23,702 bases of DNA from JAKAXG01 sp035702985 (GCA_035702985.1 DASSZD010000043.1:1-23702), one strand, 5' to 3'. Shown: positions 1 to 7,775, numbered from the stretch's first letter. The notes: generated by a model from the letters alone, not told the origin. Translations and numbers: made by a program.

Positions 1-63
1 GCCGGCTTCATCACCGGCGTGGTTCTACCCGTGGATGGCGGGCAGGCCGCTCGCATCGGCTGA
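1..63 (+). CDS. Short-chain dehydrogenase/reductase, C-terminal end (partial)
   Basis: The first 63 bases read in frame 1 as the last 20 residues of a protein and end in TGA. The residues GFITGVVLPVDGGQ match the C-terminal signature of classical SDR enzymes of the FabG type (Y/F-I-T-G-x-x-x-x-V-D-G-G). These are NAD(P)-dependent oxidoreductases acting in the cytoplasm. The catalytic Ser-Tyr-Lys and the cofactor-binding site lie upstream of the window, so the substrate cannot be inferred. It reads in the same direction as the nitronate monooxygenase that follows about 70 bases later. Confidence 0.75.
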   Translation, partial: AGFITGVVLPVDGGQAARIG

Positions 64-135
64 ACGAGCACCACCCCGAGGCTCCGGGCCCACGGCGACC
101 GGCGGTGCGGGGGAACACGGGCTCCTCGCCGGATC

Positions 136-1212
136 GTGGGCGGGCCGGACCTGTCCGCCCCCTGGGGGCTAGCGTTGCCCACCGTGCTTGCGGGCCTCGG
201 TGGGTTGGGCGTGACGTTGCCCGTGCTGGCGGCGCCGATGGCCGGCGGCCCGACAACGCCGGAGCTGGTGGTTGCCGCCGCCCGGGCCGGCGGTATGGGC
301 TTCATCGCCGGCGGCTACAGGACCCCCGATGCGCTGACTGAGCATCTCCGGGTGGTGCGGGCCGGGACGGCCACGTTCGGGGTGAACCTGTTCGCCCCCA
401 ACCCGGTGCCGGTGGACCCGGCCGCCTACGCCCGTTACCGGGATGAGGTGCGCCCGGAGGCCGAACGGTTGGGGGCGACGGTGCCCGAGCACCCTCTCGA
501 GGACGACGACCACTGGCAGGACAAGATCGACCTCCTGACCTCCGATCCGGTGCCGGTGGTGTCGTTCACGTTCGGCATCCCCGACCGCTCGGCCCTGGCC
601 GCTCTGCGGGCCGCCGGCAGCCTCCTCATGCAGACGGTGACCTCGCCTGACGAGGCGGCCCACGCCGCCGACGCCGGCGTCGATGCCCTTGTCGTGCAGG
701 GATGCGATGCGGGCGGCCACTCCGCCACCCTCACCCCGGCGATCATCCCTCCCGGGCGGCCGCTGCCGGAGCTGGTGGCCGCTGTCCGAGCCCGGGTGGA
801 CCTGCCCGTGATCGCCGCCGGCGGCGTGGACACCTCGGCTCGTGCCGCCGAGGCGATCGGGGCCCGTGCCGAGGCCACCGTGGTGGGCACGGCCCTGCTG
901 CGCGCTCCCGAAGCCGGCACCTCCGCCGCCCACCGGGCCGCGCTGAGCGGGCCGGACCGGGGACCCACGATCATGACCCTGGCCTTCAGCGGACGACCGG
1001 CCCGGGCGCTACGCAACAGCTTCCTCACCGCCCACCACGAGCATGCGCCCCTGGGCTACCCGGCACTGCACCACCTCACGTCGCCCATGAGGCGGATGGC
1101 GGCAGCCGTCGATGACCCCGAGCACGTCAACCTGTGGGCCGGCGTGGGCTACCGTTCGAGCGCCGAGCGGCCCGCCGCGGCGATCCTGGAGGACCTCGCC
1201 AGCGGGCTCTGA
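136..1212 (+). CDS. Nitronate monooxygenase (FMN-dependent, 2-nitropropane dioxygenase family)
   Basis: This is an FMN-dependent TIM-barrel oxygenase that would oxidise alkyl nitronates such as propionate-3-nitronate, which are toxic inhibitors of succinate dehydrogenase. Family marks are an N-terminal LPVLAAPMAGGPTTPELV strand and loop, a central VVSFTFGIP strand, the VVQGCDAGGH segment that carries the catalytic His region, and the FMN phosphate-binding VIAAGGVDTSARAAEAI and VVGTALL segments. At 358 residues from GTG 136 it is within the usual 320-380 range. The start is uncertain. GTG 184 gives 342 residues and lies behind a G-rich stretch (162-166), and the conserved part begins only at about base 211. 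It is followed on the same strand by the beta-CASP nuclease after 68 bases. The family call is firm; the natural substrate is inferred. Confidence 0.88.
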   Translation: MGGPDLSAPWGLALPTVLAGLGGLGVTLPVLAAPMAGGPTTPELVVAAARAGGMGFIAGGYRTPDALTEHLRVVRAGTATFGVNLFAPNPVPVDPAAYARYRDEVRPEAERLGATVPEHPLEDDDHWQDKIDLLTSDPVPVVSFTFGIPDRSALAALRAAGSLLMQTVTSPDEAAHAADAGVDALVVQGCDAGGHSATLTPAIIPPGRPLPELVAAVRARVDLPVIAAGGVDTSARAAEAIGARAEATVVGTALLRAPEAGTSAAHRAALSGPDRGPTIMTLAFSGRPARALRNSFLTAHHEHAPLGYPALHHLTSPMRRMAAAVDDPEHVNLWAGVGYRSSAERPAAAILEDLASGL

Positions 1213-1280
1213 GGCGGGGCCGCCGGCAACGGGACCTTGGCCCCTGTCCGGGAGGATCGGCACCGCCTCGACTGGAGGTC

Positions 1281-2675
1281 GTGACCCGCGCCCCGCTCCT
1301 GTCCTTCCTCGGCGCTGCCGGTACCGTCACCGGCAGCCGGTTCCTTCTGCGGAGTGGGGACGCCACGGTCCTGGTCGACTGTGGGATGTTCCAGGGCACC
1401 AGGGATCTGAGAGACCTCAACTGGGCCCGATTCCCAACCGACCCGGGGTCCATCGACGCGGTGGTCCTGACCCACGCCCACCTCGACCACGTCGGGTACC
1501 TGCCGGTGCTGGTGCGCGAGGGATTCACCGGCCCGGTGTTCGCCCCCCAGTGGACCCCGGAACTGGCGCGGATCGTGCTCACCGACTCCGGCCATCTGCA
1601 GGAGGAGGAGGCGGAGTTCGCCAACCGGAAGGGCTACTCCAAGCACCATCCGGCGCTGCCCCTCTACACAGAGTCAGAGGCGGCGGGGGCGGCGGCGGCG
1701 ATCGCCGGCGTCGAGGTGGGGACGCGGTTCGAAGTCGTCGCCGGCGTTCACGCCACCTTCCACCCGGCCGGTCACATCCTGGGTTCGGCCTCCGTGCTCA
1801 TGGAAGTCCCCGGTGGGCGGAGCGTCCTGTTCACCGGCGACCTGGGACGCCCGGTGCACCCCCTGCTGGCCCCGCCGGCCGCCCCGGTCGCGGCCGACGT
1901 GTTGGTGACCGAGTCGACCTACGGCAACCGCCGCCACGAGGACACCGCCAGCGCCCTGCAGAGACTGGCCGACGCCGTGGTACGAACGGCGGAGCGCGGC
2001 GGAACCGTGGTGATACCGGCCTTCGCGGTCGACCGGACGGAGGTCATACTCTCCGCCCTCACCGACCTGCTGGCCGCCGGAGCGGTACCGGACATTCCCA
2101 TATACGTGGACAGCCCCATGGCCATGGCCGTCCTGGGCGTCTACCGGGAGGCGATCGACCGGAGCGACCCTTGCATCCGCGCCGACGTCGACGCGGCCCG
2201 CCTGCTGGAGGTCGGCGGCCGGGTGAAGGAGTGCTTCAGCCGGGAGGACTCGATGGCCATAGACGCGCTCGAATCGCCGAGTGTCGTCATATCGGCGTCC
2301 GGGATGGCCAGCGGCGGGCGGGTGCTCCACCACCTGGTTCGCCGCCTGCCGGACCGGCGGAGCACCGTCATCCTGGCCGGCTATCAGGCCGAGGGGACCC
2401 GGGGCCGGTCGCTCGCCGACGGCGCCGACGCGCTCAAGCTCCTGGGGCGCTACGTGGCGGTCCGGTCGGAGGTCGTGACGATCGACGCGTTCTCGGTCCA
2501 CGCCGATTCCGAGGAGCTCATCGGGTGGATGAAGCTCGCACCCCGGGCGCCGGATGTCACCTACGCCGTCCACGGCGAACCGGCGTCGGCGAACGCTCTC
2601 AAGACCCGGATGAGCACCGAACTGGGACGCACCGCTGTGGTTCCCCGGTGGAAGGAGACGGTACGGCTGGATTGA
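1281..2675 (+). CDS. MBL-fold beta-CASP ribonuclease (YSH1/CPSF73-like)
   Basis: This 464-residue cytoplasmic metal-dependent hydrolase is related to CPSF73/YSH1 and bacterial RNA-specific metallo-beta-lactamases. The N-terminal MBL fold shows LLSFLGAAGTVTGSRF, DCGMFQG and the zinc-binding motif H65-A-H67-L-D69-H70, followed by AGHILGSA and TGDLG. The middle beta-CASP region has YVDSPMA, VVISASGMASGGRV and a late AFSVHADSEEL His, matching beta-CASP motifs A-C and the RNA-specificity (RMMBL) domain. I start it at GTG 1281 because GGAGG sits at 1274-1278 and the conserved fold begins immediately. Longer in-frame starts would run back into the preceding gene. A role in RNA processing or decay is known for the family; the actual target is not visible here. 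Confidence 0.92.
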   Translation: MTRAPLLSFLGAAGTVTGSRFLLRSGDATVLVDCGMFQGTRDLRDLNWARFPTDPGSIDAVVLTHAHLDHVGYLPVLVREGFTGPVFAPQWTPELARIVLTDSGHLQEEEAEFANRKGYSKHHPALPLYTESEAAGAAAAIAGVEVGTRFEVVAGVHATFHPAGHILGSASVLMEVPGGRSVLFTGDLGRPVHPLLAPPAAPVAADVLVTESTYGNRRHEDTASALQRLADAVVRTAERGGTVVIPAFAVDRTEVILSALTDLLAAGAVPDIPIYVDSPMAMAVLGVYREAIDRSDPCIRADVDAARLLEVGGRVKECFSREDSMAIDALESPSVVISASGMASGGRVLHHLVRRLPDRRSTVILAGYQAEGTRGRSLADGADALKLLGRYVAVRSEVVTIDAFSVHADSEELIGWMKLAPRAPDVTYAVHGEPASANALKTRMSTELGRTAVVPRWKETVRLD

Positions 2676-2679
2676 CGAC

Positions 2680-2775
2680 CTACTGGGCGTCGCCCTTGTA
2701 CCCGCTCAGATGGGCCAGGTCCGACGGGTCCATGTCCTTGACCCGGCCCTCCAGCACCCCAGTGACGTAGCCCAC
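2680..2775 (-). other. Possible 31-residue ORF or gene remnant
   Basis: On the minus strand a GTG at 2775 opens 31 codons ending in TAG at 2680. The peptide contains VTGVLEGRVKDMDPSDLAHL, which has a balanced, protein-like composition with few of the Arg/Pro/Gly runs typical of shadow frames here. There is no convincing ribosome binding site, and the same frame stays open upstream into the HxlR gene, so this may be the tail of a decayed gene or chance. I do not recognise it. It lies between the convergent ends of the beta-CASP nuclease and the HxlR regulator. Confidence 0.2.
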
Positions 2776-2865
2776 GGCTCGTCCCGAGGGTCGGCCCGGG
2801 TGGCCGGAAGCGCCGAGTCGGCGGTGTGCCCACCGGTTGCGGTCGGGGTGATCCGACCCCGCCGC

Positions 2866-2886
2866 CGGGTCCCGCCCGGGGGCCCG
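2866..2886 (-). terminator. GC-rich hairpin downstream of the HxlR gene
   Basis: CGGGTCCC (2866-2873) can pair with GGGGCCCG (2879-2886) across a 5-base loop, giving an 8-bp stem with one G-T pair. It sits 23 bases past the HxlR stop, between two convergent genes, where a terminator is expected. There is no T-tract, which is common for actinobacterial terminators, so the call rests on position and stem only. Confidence 0.35.
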
Positions 2887-2908
2887 ATGGGTATCCTCGG
2901 CCCCCCGG

Positions 2909-3427
2909 TCATGTCGGGCGCTCCTCCCGGCCACCCGCCGCCCGGTCGCCCCGGGTGACTCCGGGGGCGATGAGCTCGTCCCGGTATCCCGGTCCCCGCT
3001 CCACCCGGAAGTCGCGAGCCGCCACCGGTTCTCCGCACTCGCTGCAGACGAGGACGGCCTGGCAGGCTCGGCCGCAGCCTCTGTGCACCACCTCGATCGG
3101 GGGGCCGTCGGGGGCTGCGTACCGGTCACCCCACTGCCGCATGGCCGTGACCACCGGCCAGAGGTCCCGTCCCTTGTCGGTCAAGCGGTAGTCGTAGCGA
3201 ACGGGTCGATCGCTGTAGGGCACCTTGACCATGATCCCTTCCTCGACCAGGCGGGTCAGCCGCTGATTGAGGATGTTGCGGGATATGCCCAGACGTTCCT
3301 GGAACTGGTCGAAGCGGGTCACCCCCAAGAAGGCGTCACGCAGGATGAGCATCGACCACCACTCCCCCACGATCTCCAAACACTGCGCCACCGAGCAGTG
3401 CATGTCGGCGAAGCTCTTCCTTTCCAC
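2909..3427 (-). CDS. HxlR-family winged-helix regulator with C-terminal zinc-knuckle-like tail
   Basis: This 172-residue transcription factor has the DUF24/HxlR fold in its first ~105 residues. MHCSVAQCLEIVGEWWSMLILRDAF is the N-terminal helix with the conserved Cys11 that acts as a redox or electrophile sensor in several relatives. FDQFQERLGISRNILNQRL is the recognition helix region, and RYDYRLTDKGRDLWPVV forms the wing. The tail has four Cys (CGRACQ, CSECGEP) in a knuckle-like arrangement, seen in many actinobacterial HxlR proteins. Its GTG start at 3427 lies 6 bases after a TATTCT -10 box, so the mRNA is probably leaderless. It is divergent from the DHA2 exporter, 53 bases away. I infer that it represses the exporter and itself. 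Confidence 0.9.
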   Translation of the reverse strand: MERKSFADMHCSVAQCLEIVGEWWSMLILRDAFLGVTRFDQFQERLGISRNILNQRLTRLVEEGIMVKVPYSDRPVRYDYRLTDKGRDLWPVVTAMRQWGDRYAAPDGPPIEVVHRGCGRACQAVLVCSECGEPVAARDFRVERGPGYRDELIAPGVTRGDRAAGGREERPT

Positions 3428-3433
3428 ACCCCC

Positions 3434-3462
3434 AGAATAGTCAGTTGCATAACAGAACTCAA
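3434..3462 (-). promoter_or_regulatory. Leaderless promoter of the HxlR regulator
   Basis: Read on the minus strand, TTGAGT (3462-3457) is followed by a 17-base spacer and TATTCT (3439-3434), which matches sigma-70/SigA hexamers well. The spacing places transcription start at about 3427, the first base of the GTG start codon, which implies a leaderless message. It interleaves with the exporter promoter on the other strand. Confidence 0.55.
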
Positions 3463-3473
3463 CCTTGTAGGGT
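3445..3473 (+). promoter_or_regulatory. Leaderless promoter of the DHA2 exporter
   Basis: TTGCAT (3445-3450), a 17-base spacer and TAGGGT (3468-3473, fitting the actinobacterial TANNNT -10 form) precede GTG 3481 by 7 bases. Transcription should therefore begin at or next to the start codon. Its -35 box falls inside the spacer of the divergent HxlR promoter, so the two cannot easily be occupied at once. Confidence 0.55.
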
Positions 3474-3495
3474 CAGTTCCGTGACGGCACTGACC
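3471..3495. promoter_or_regulatory. 25-bp near-perfect palindrome, probable HxlR operator
   Basis: Left arm GGTCAGTTCCGT (3471-3482) is the reverse complement of the right arm ACGGCACTGACC (3484-3495) except for one mismatched pair. The centre is base 3483, inside the exporter GTG start codon. A further copy of the half-site GTCAGTT lies at 3440-3446, matching 3472-3478, and overlaps the exporter -35 box. A dimeric regulator bound here would block transcription start. HxlR is the natural candidate, by inference. Confidence 0.55.
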
Positions 3496-4992
3496 GGTGG
3501 AAGCGAGCCCCCTCCGAACCCTCCATCTCCCGCTCCCGCCCGGCGCACCGCGGTGTTCGCCGTGACCGCGGTGGCCGCGTTCATGGCTTCGCTGGACCTG
3601 TCGATCGTCAACGTGGCCTTCCCCGCCCTCGAGCGGTCATTCGTCCGGGCCGGACAGGCGGAGCTGGCGTGGGTGATCACCGCGTACGCCATCGTGTTCG
3701 CGTCGCTGCTCGTGACCGCCGGGCGCACCGCCGATCGCCTCGGCCGGCGCCGGTTGTTCTTCATCGGCCTGGCCGTCTTCACCGCCGGATCGGCCCTGTG
3801 CGGCCTGGCCCCGGACCTCCCGGTCCTGGTATCGGGCCGGGCCGTCCAGGGGTCCGGTGCCGCTCTGCTCCTGCCGGCCTCGCTGGGGCTGCTGCTCGAC
3901 GCCTTCCCGCAGGAGTCCCGGTCCCAGGCCGTGGCCCTGTGGGCCGGGGTGGGGGCCCTGGCGGTGGCGACCGGCCCGTCCCTCGGGGCGGCGCTGATAA
4001 GCGCGGGAGGCTGGCGCTGGGCGTTCTTCGTCAACCTCCCCGTAGGGGCCGCCGCCGCCCTGCTCGGACGCCGGGTGCTGCCCCCCGGTGCCCCCCGCCA
4101 GGCTCCCGCTTCTCCCGACTACCCGGGGGTGGTGCTCGTCAGCGCCGCCCTGGCCGGGGTGGTGCTGGCGATATCCCAAGGATCGGACTGGGGCTGGACC
4201 GACCCGAGAGTCCTGGCGGCGGGTATCGCGGCGGTGGCGCTCGGAATCGCATTCATCCGCCGGTGCGCCACCCATCCCGAGCCGGTGCTGGATCTCCGGC
4301 TGTTCCGGCACCGCTCCTTCGCGGTGGCCAACCTCGCCACCCTGGTCTACGCGATGGGTTTCTTCTCCATGCTGCTGGGCAACATCCTGTTCCTGACCGG
4401 GCAGTGGAATTACTCGATCCTCCGGGCCGGCCTGGCCGTCACGCCCGGTCCGTTGGTGGTGGCGGCGGTGTCCGGGCCGGCCGGGAAGCTGGCCGCCCGG
4501 CGCGGCTTCCGGCCCGTGCTCGTCGCCGGCTTCGCCGTGTTCGCCCTCGGGCTGTCCCTCTACGCTCTGCGGGTCGGAACCCACCCCGACTACCTGGGAA
4601 GCTGGCTACCCGCCACGCTGGTCAGCGGTCTCGGGATCGGCCTCACCTTCCCGGTACTCGGAGCGGCAGCGGTGGCCAGCCTCCACCCCGACCGGTTCGC
4701 CGTAGGCAGCGCCGTCAACCAGACGGCCAGGCAGGTCGGTGGGGCTCTCGGTGTGGCCGTACTGGTGGTCATCCTGGGGCCGGCCGGATCCCCGATGGCG
4801 GCTCTTGGCCACTTTCGGCACCTCTGGGCGTTCTCAGCGGGCATGGCTGTACTGGCCGGGATCACATCCCTGCTGCTCACGCCCACGCCCGAGCCCGTCC
4901 GGGCGCCGCCCCTGCCACAGTCCGCCACTGACGCCGCCGTCATCGGCAACTCCTGGCCCGAGACGTCCACGGCGCCGGCTCCCGGCTCGTGA
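3481..4992 (+). CDS. DHA2-family MFS multidrug exporter (EmrB/QacA type)
   Basis: This is a 503-residue inner-membrane drug:proton antiporter with the 14-helix DHA2 layout. The first helix holds AVAAFMASLDLSIVNVAFPAL, the typical D-x-[ST]-I-V-N-V-A-[FL]-P signature. The loop ADRLGRRRLF is MFS motif A, and GRAVQGSGAALLLPASLGLL is the family's motif C-like helix. Several further hydrophobic stretches follow, ending near residue 480. GTG 3481 is preferred over the in-frame TTG 3445 because the latter is the -35 box of its own promoter and the GTG lies 7 bases after a TAGGGT -10 box. Divergent from the HxlR regulator, the usual arrangement for an inducible exporter. Substrates are unknown. Confidence 0.92.
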   Translation: MTALTGGSEPPPNPPSPAPARRTAVFAVTAVAAFMASLDLSIVNVAFPALERSFVRAGQAELAWVITAYAIVFASLLVTAGRTADRLGRRRLFFIGLAVFTAGSALCGLAPDLPVLVSGRAVQGSGAALLLPASLGLLLDAFPQESRSQAVALWAGVGALAVATGPSLGAALISAGGWRWAFFVNLPVGAAAALLGRRVLPPGAPRQAPASPDYPGVVLVSAALAGVVLAISQGSDWGWTDPRVLAAGIAAVALGIAFIRRCATHPEPVLDLRLFRHRSFAVANLATLVYAMGFFSMLLGNILFLTGQWNYSILRAGLAVTPGPLVVAAVSGPAGKLAARRGFRPVLVAGFAVFALGLSLYALRVGTHPDYLGSWLPATLVSGLGIGLTFPVLGAAAVASLHPDRFAVGSAVNQTARQVGGALGVAVLVVILGPAGSPMAALGHFRHLWAFSAGMAVLAGITSLLLTPTPEPVRAPPLPQSATDAAVIGNSWPETSTAPAPGS

Positions 4993-5089
4993 TCGCCGAC
5001 AGGCGACCGTCCGTGACCGCCACATGGCCGGCCGGGCTAGCCTCCAACCGGGTAGCGGGAACCGATCGTCGGCGCGTCCGGGAGATGCC

Positions 5090-5554
5090 ATGACCTACAC
5101 CGTGGACTTCAACACCGTCTCGACCGTGGGGCTGGAATCGTCGCCTGTCGCCGGTGCGCTCGCCGGTCTGCGGGCCAACGAGGCCCGCTACTTCAAGAAC
5201 AAGTACGACCATGTCTTCACGGTGGAGCCCGCGAGCGACGCCCGGACCACGGTCGACTGGGTGCACCGCATCCTCGCCGAGGAACGCGACATCGTCATCT
5301 CTTCCCGCCCTCTCGAGGCCACGGCCTTCGAGGTGGAGAACATCCGGATGGCCTACGTCTTCTACGAGAGCGGGCTGTCGGTCAATGTGATGTACAGCGT
5401 CGATGACTCCAAGAAGAGGGCGGTCGGGTTCAAGCTCTCGGAGGGGATGGAGGTCCCTGCGGAGCTCGCTTCGCAGTTCAAGTTCGCCAGGCAGAAGTCC
5501 AAACTGGCCGGCACCATCCGGGGCTCCTTTTTCGTGATCAAGAACGAGTACTGA
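5090..5554 (+). CDS. Hypothetical protein, 154 residues
   Basis: I do not recognise the family. The ATG at 5090 follows GGAG (5081-5084) and opens a clean 154-codon frame. The protein appears soluble, with no signal peptide or membrane helix. It is unusually rich in Lys, Phe, Tyr and Asn for this region (for example ARYFKNKYDHVF and KFARQKSKL), and its codons are a little less GC-biased than those of its neighbours. It has alternating hydrophobic strands (DIVISSR, MAYVFYESG, VNVMYSV) and a basic C-terminal end, SFFVIKNEY. A TAGCCT box at 5038-5043 could be a -10 element, without a good -35. The hydrolase gene follows after a short gap of 21-36 bases, so the two may be co-transcribed. Confidence 0.75.
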   Translation: MTYTVDFNTVSTVGLESSPVAGALAGLRANEARYFKNKYDHVFTVEPASDARTTVDWVHRILAEERDIVISSRPLEATAFEVENIRMAYVFYESGLSVNVMYSVDDSKKRAVGFKLSEGMEVPAELASQFKFARQKSKLAGTIRGSFFVIKNEY

Positions 5555-5590
5555 CCAGGGTCCGCACCAGCGGCTGTGCCAGCATTGAGG

Positions 5591-6781
5591 ATGGTCGCGA
5601 TCCACGGCTGGGTGGCTCCCGGATTGGACCGGGTCAGGGAGGAGTTCGAGACCAACTTCGCCGCGCGGGGCGAGGTCGGGGCATCGGTCTGCGTCAAGCT
5701 CGCCGGTCAGACGGTCGTGGACCTGTGGGGCGGCCTGGCCGACCCCGGTACGGGCCGGCCGTGGCAGCGAGACACGCTGGTGGACTTCTATTCGGCGGGA
5801 AAGCCGCTGGTGGCGACGCTGGTGCTGCGTCTGGTCGACGCCGGCCTGATCCGCCTGGACGATCCGGTGGCGTCCCTGTGGCCGGAGTTCGCCGTGGGGG
5901 GCAAGGGGTCGGCCACCATCCGTCACGCCCTCAGCCACCGGGCCGGTGTCCCGGCCATCTCCGCCCCCCTGACCAACGACGATCTGTGGTCGTGGGAGGC
6001 CATGACCGCGGCCCTGGCCGCCACCCCGGCCTGGTTCGAGCCGGGAAGCCGGTTGGTGTACCACACCAACACCTATGGCCATCTGGCCGGCGAGATCGCC
6101 CGGCGCGTCACCGGCCAGATGCCCGGCACGCTGCTGGCCGTAATCGCCGCCGACCTGGGAGCGGACGTGCACTTCGGGGTCCCCGAAGGGGATCTGGACC
6201 GTTGCGCCACCGTCATCTTCGGCGCGGCGCGCTCCCCGGCCAGCCGCGATGCGGCGGTCGAGCCCCGGGACCGCCCCGATGCGCCGATCGGGCCGCAAGA
6301 GCGGACCGAGGCGTCCATGATCCGCCTGGGCTATTTCAATCCGCCCGGCTACTCGTCGTTCGGGGTGGTCAACACCGTGGAGTGGCGTCGCGCCGAGGTC
6401 CCGTCCACCAACGGGCACGGCTCGGCGGCCGGCCTGGCCGCCTTCTACGACGGGATGCTGGAACCGGGCCGGATCCTGAGCGCGCCCCTCACCGAGGAGG
6501 CCACCCGGGTCCAGTCCGAGGGGGACTGCCCGGTGCTGGGGGAGCCTGCCGCGTTCGGGCTGGGCTTCGTACCCACCTCGCCGCGGCGCCGGTTCGGTCC
6601 CAACCCCGGGGCGTTCGGGCACTTCGGGACCGGTGGAGCAGTGGGTTTCGCCGACCCGGCCCGGTCGGTGGCTTTCGGCTATGTCATGAACGACGTGATC
6701 CCCCGGTGGCAGAGCACCCGCAACCGGGCCCTTGTCGACGCCCTGTACGCCGGCCTCGCGGGCGGGCGATCACCCCATTGA
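5591..6781 (+). CDS. Serine hydrolase, class C beta-lactamase/EstB-like
   Basis: This 396-residue protein belongs to the beta-lactamase-related serine hydrolases (esterase EstB, LACTB-like). The active-site S-x-x-K is FYS68AGK71P, followed by LSHRAGVPA (equivalent of H-x-L-T-H-T-S-G), a second-box Tyr in YHTNTYGHLAGEI and a C-terminal HFGTGGAVGFADP, equivalent to the KTG/HTG box. No signal peptide is evident, so a cytoplasmic esterase or peptidase is more likely than a secreted beta-lactamase. The start is uncertain: ATG 5591 begins close to the conserved fold, while GTG 5576 adds 5 residues. It lies just downstream of the unknown 154-residue gene and converges on the DMT transporter gene. 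The substrate is not predictable. Confidence 0.87.
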   Translation: MVAIHGWVAPGLDRVREEFETNFAARGEVGASVCVKLAGQTVVDLWGGLADPGTGRPWQRDTLVDFYSAGKPLVATLVLRLVDAGLIRLDDPVASLWPEFAVGGKGSATIRHALSHRAGVPAISAPLTNDDLWSWEAMTAALAATPAWFEPGSRLVYHTNTYGHLAGEIARRVTGQMPGTLLAVIAADLGADVHFGVPEGDLDRCATVIFGAARSPASRDAAVEPRDRPDAPIGPQERTEASMIRLGYFNPPGYSSFGVVNTVEWRRAEVPSTNGHGSAAGLAAFYDGMLEPGRILSAPLTEEATRVQSEGDCPVLGEPAAFGLGFVPTSPRRRFGPNPGAFGHFGTGGAVGFADPARSVAFGYVMNDVIPRWQSTRNRALVDALYAGLAGGRSPH

Positions 6782-6803
6782 TCACCGGGCAGCGTGACCG
6801 CCC

Positions 6804-6829
6804 GATGGGCCTGGCAGACCAGGCGCATC
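6804..6829. terminator. Bidirectional terminator hairpin between convergent genes
   Basis: GCCTGG (6809-6814), loop CAGA, and CCAGGC (6819-6824) form a perfect 6-bp stem. Beyond one G-G mismatch, GATG (6804-6807) pairs with CATC (6826-6829), for 10 pairs in all. It lies in the 52-base gap between the stops of two convergent genes. No T-tract is present. Confidence 0.5.
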
Positions 6830-6833
6830 CCGA

Positions 6834-7775
6834 TCACGGGGGGCTCGAGCCGCTGGTCGACAGCCCCCGATGGTGCCGGGAACGGCTCTGAGCGGTCCTG
6901 TCCGTCGGGTCGGTTCCCTGCTCGTAGATGGCCAGAACGGTGGGCGAGCTGGCCAGGGCGAGCAGTCCGGAGGCTGCCACCGCGGCCGCGATCAGTTCCA
7001 CGGCCAGAGCTCCGCCGCTGAGACGCGCCTGCTCGTGGAAGGCGGTGTCCCCGATGATCACGGCCACGGTCGGCTCGAGGAGGGCGATGGCAGGCATGGA
7101 CAGCGCCAACGGGCCCGCCTGGTACGCGCTCTGGGAGATGACGAGGGCGGCGATGCCCAGACCGACGAGGAGGTAGATCTCCCAGTTGGCGAAGGTCGAT
7201 CCGACACTGACGCTCAAATTGTGTGTGACGGCCTTGGTAAGGATGGCCAGTAGGGAAAAAGCCAGGCCGGCTGCGGCTCCGAGCAGGACGGCGCGACGGG
7301 GACCCTTTATCCGGAGCGAGACCGTCAGCAGGGCGGCGATCACGGTGCCGACGGGTACCAGGCACAGAAGCCAGTCCAGCCGGCTGGGCTGCGCCGATCC
7401 GCTGACGGGTGAGGCGATCCACAGGAGGGCGGACACACCCACCAGCACGGCGGCGATCCCGGTCCACTCCCGCCGGCCGGCCCGCCTGTGCCCACGCCAG
7501 ATGCCGAGAGGTATGGCGAAGGCCAGCTCGGTCGCCACCACAGGCTGCACGACCGCCACCGGCCCAGCCGACAGGGCCAGAGCCTGCAGCCCGTATCCGC
7601 ACAGGAGCAGACCCACTCCAGCCAGCCACTTGGGGCGGTGCAGGAGTATGAGCAGCAGCCGGGGTGTGAGTGAAGCTCCGGGGTCGGCGCCGCGTGCCGC
7701 CTCCTGCTGGAACACGGCGGCCAGGGCGAAGCTCAGCGCCGCGCCCAGAGCCACGAAGATAGAGAACAGGAACAT
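6834..7775 (-). CDS. DMT-superfamily (EamA-like) transporter
   Basis: This 313-residue integral membrane protein has about 9-10 hydrophobic helices. It starts FLFSIFVALGAALSFALAAVFQQEAA and ends with a soluble Ser/Arg-rich tail. Family signs are two similar halves, the ALSAGPVAVVQPVVATELAFAIPLG stretch in the first and the AGPLALSMPAIALLEPTVAVIIG stretch in the second, which match EamA/DMT repeats closing on P-x-x-x-x-L-E-P. I start at ATG 7775, where the first helix begins and GAGG lies 4 bases upstream. The frame continues upstream, but that part is Arg/Gly/Pro-rich and not protein-like. Substrate and direction of transport are unknown. It is divergent from the metal ATPase, with 194 bases between the two starts. 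Confidence 0.85.
   Translation of the reverse strand: MFLFSIFVALGAALSFALAAVFQQEAARGADPGASLTPRLLLILLHRPKWLAGVGLLLCGYGLQALALSAGPVAVVQPVVATELAFAIPLGIWRGHRRAGRREWTGIAAVLVGVSALLWIASPVSGSAQPSRLDWLLCLVPVGTVIAALLTVSLRIKGPRRAVLLGAAAGLAFSLLAILTKAVTHNLSVSVGSTFANWEIYLLVGLGIAALVISQSAYQAGPLALSMPAIALLEPTVAVIIGDTAFHEQARLSGGALAVELIAAAVAASGLLALASSPTVLAIYEQGTDPTDRTAQSRSRHHRGLSTSGSSPP

Noticed and set aside
1112..2770. 552-codon plus-strand frame overlapping the beta-CASP nuclease
   Set aside because: It is the same strand but another frame of a gene with clear zinc-binding motifs. The product is Arg/Gly/Pro-rich and has no domain.
4940..6622. 560-codon open frame on the minus strand
   Set aside because: It lies opposite the hydrolase and the 154-residue gene. 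Its product is a Gly/Arg/His/Gln-rich string without motifs, a shadow of the strong third-position GC bias.
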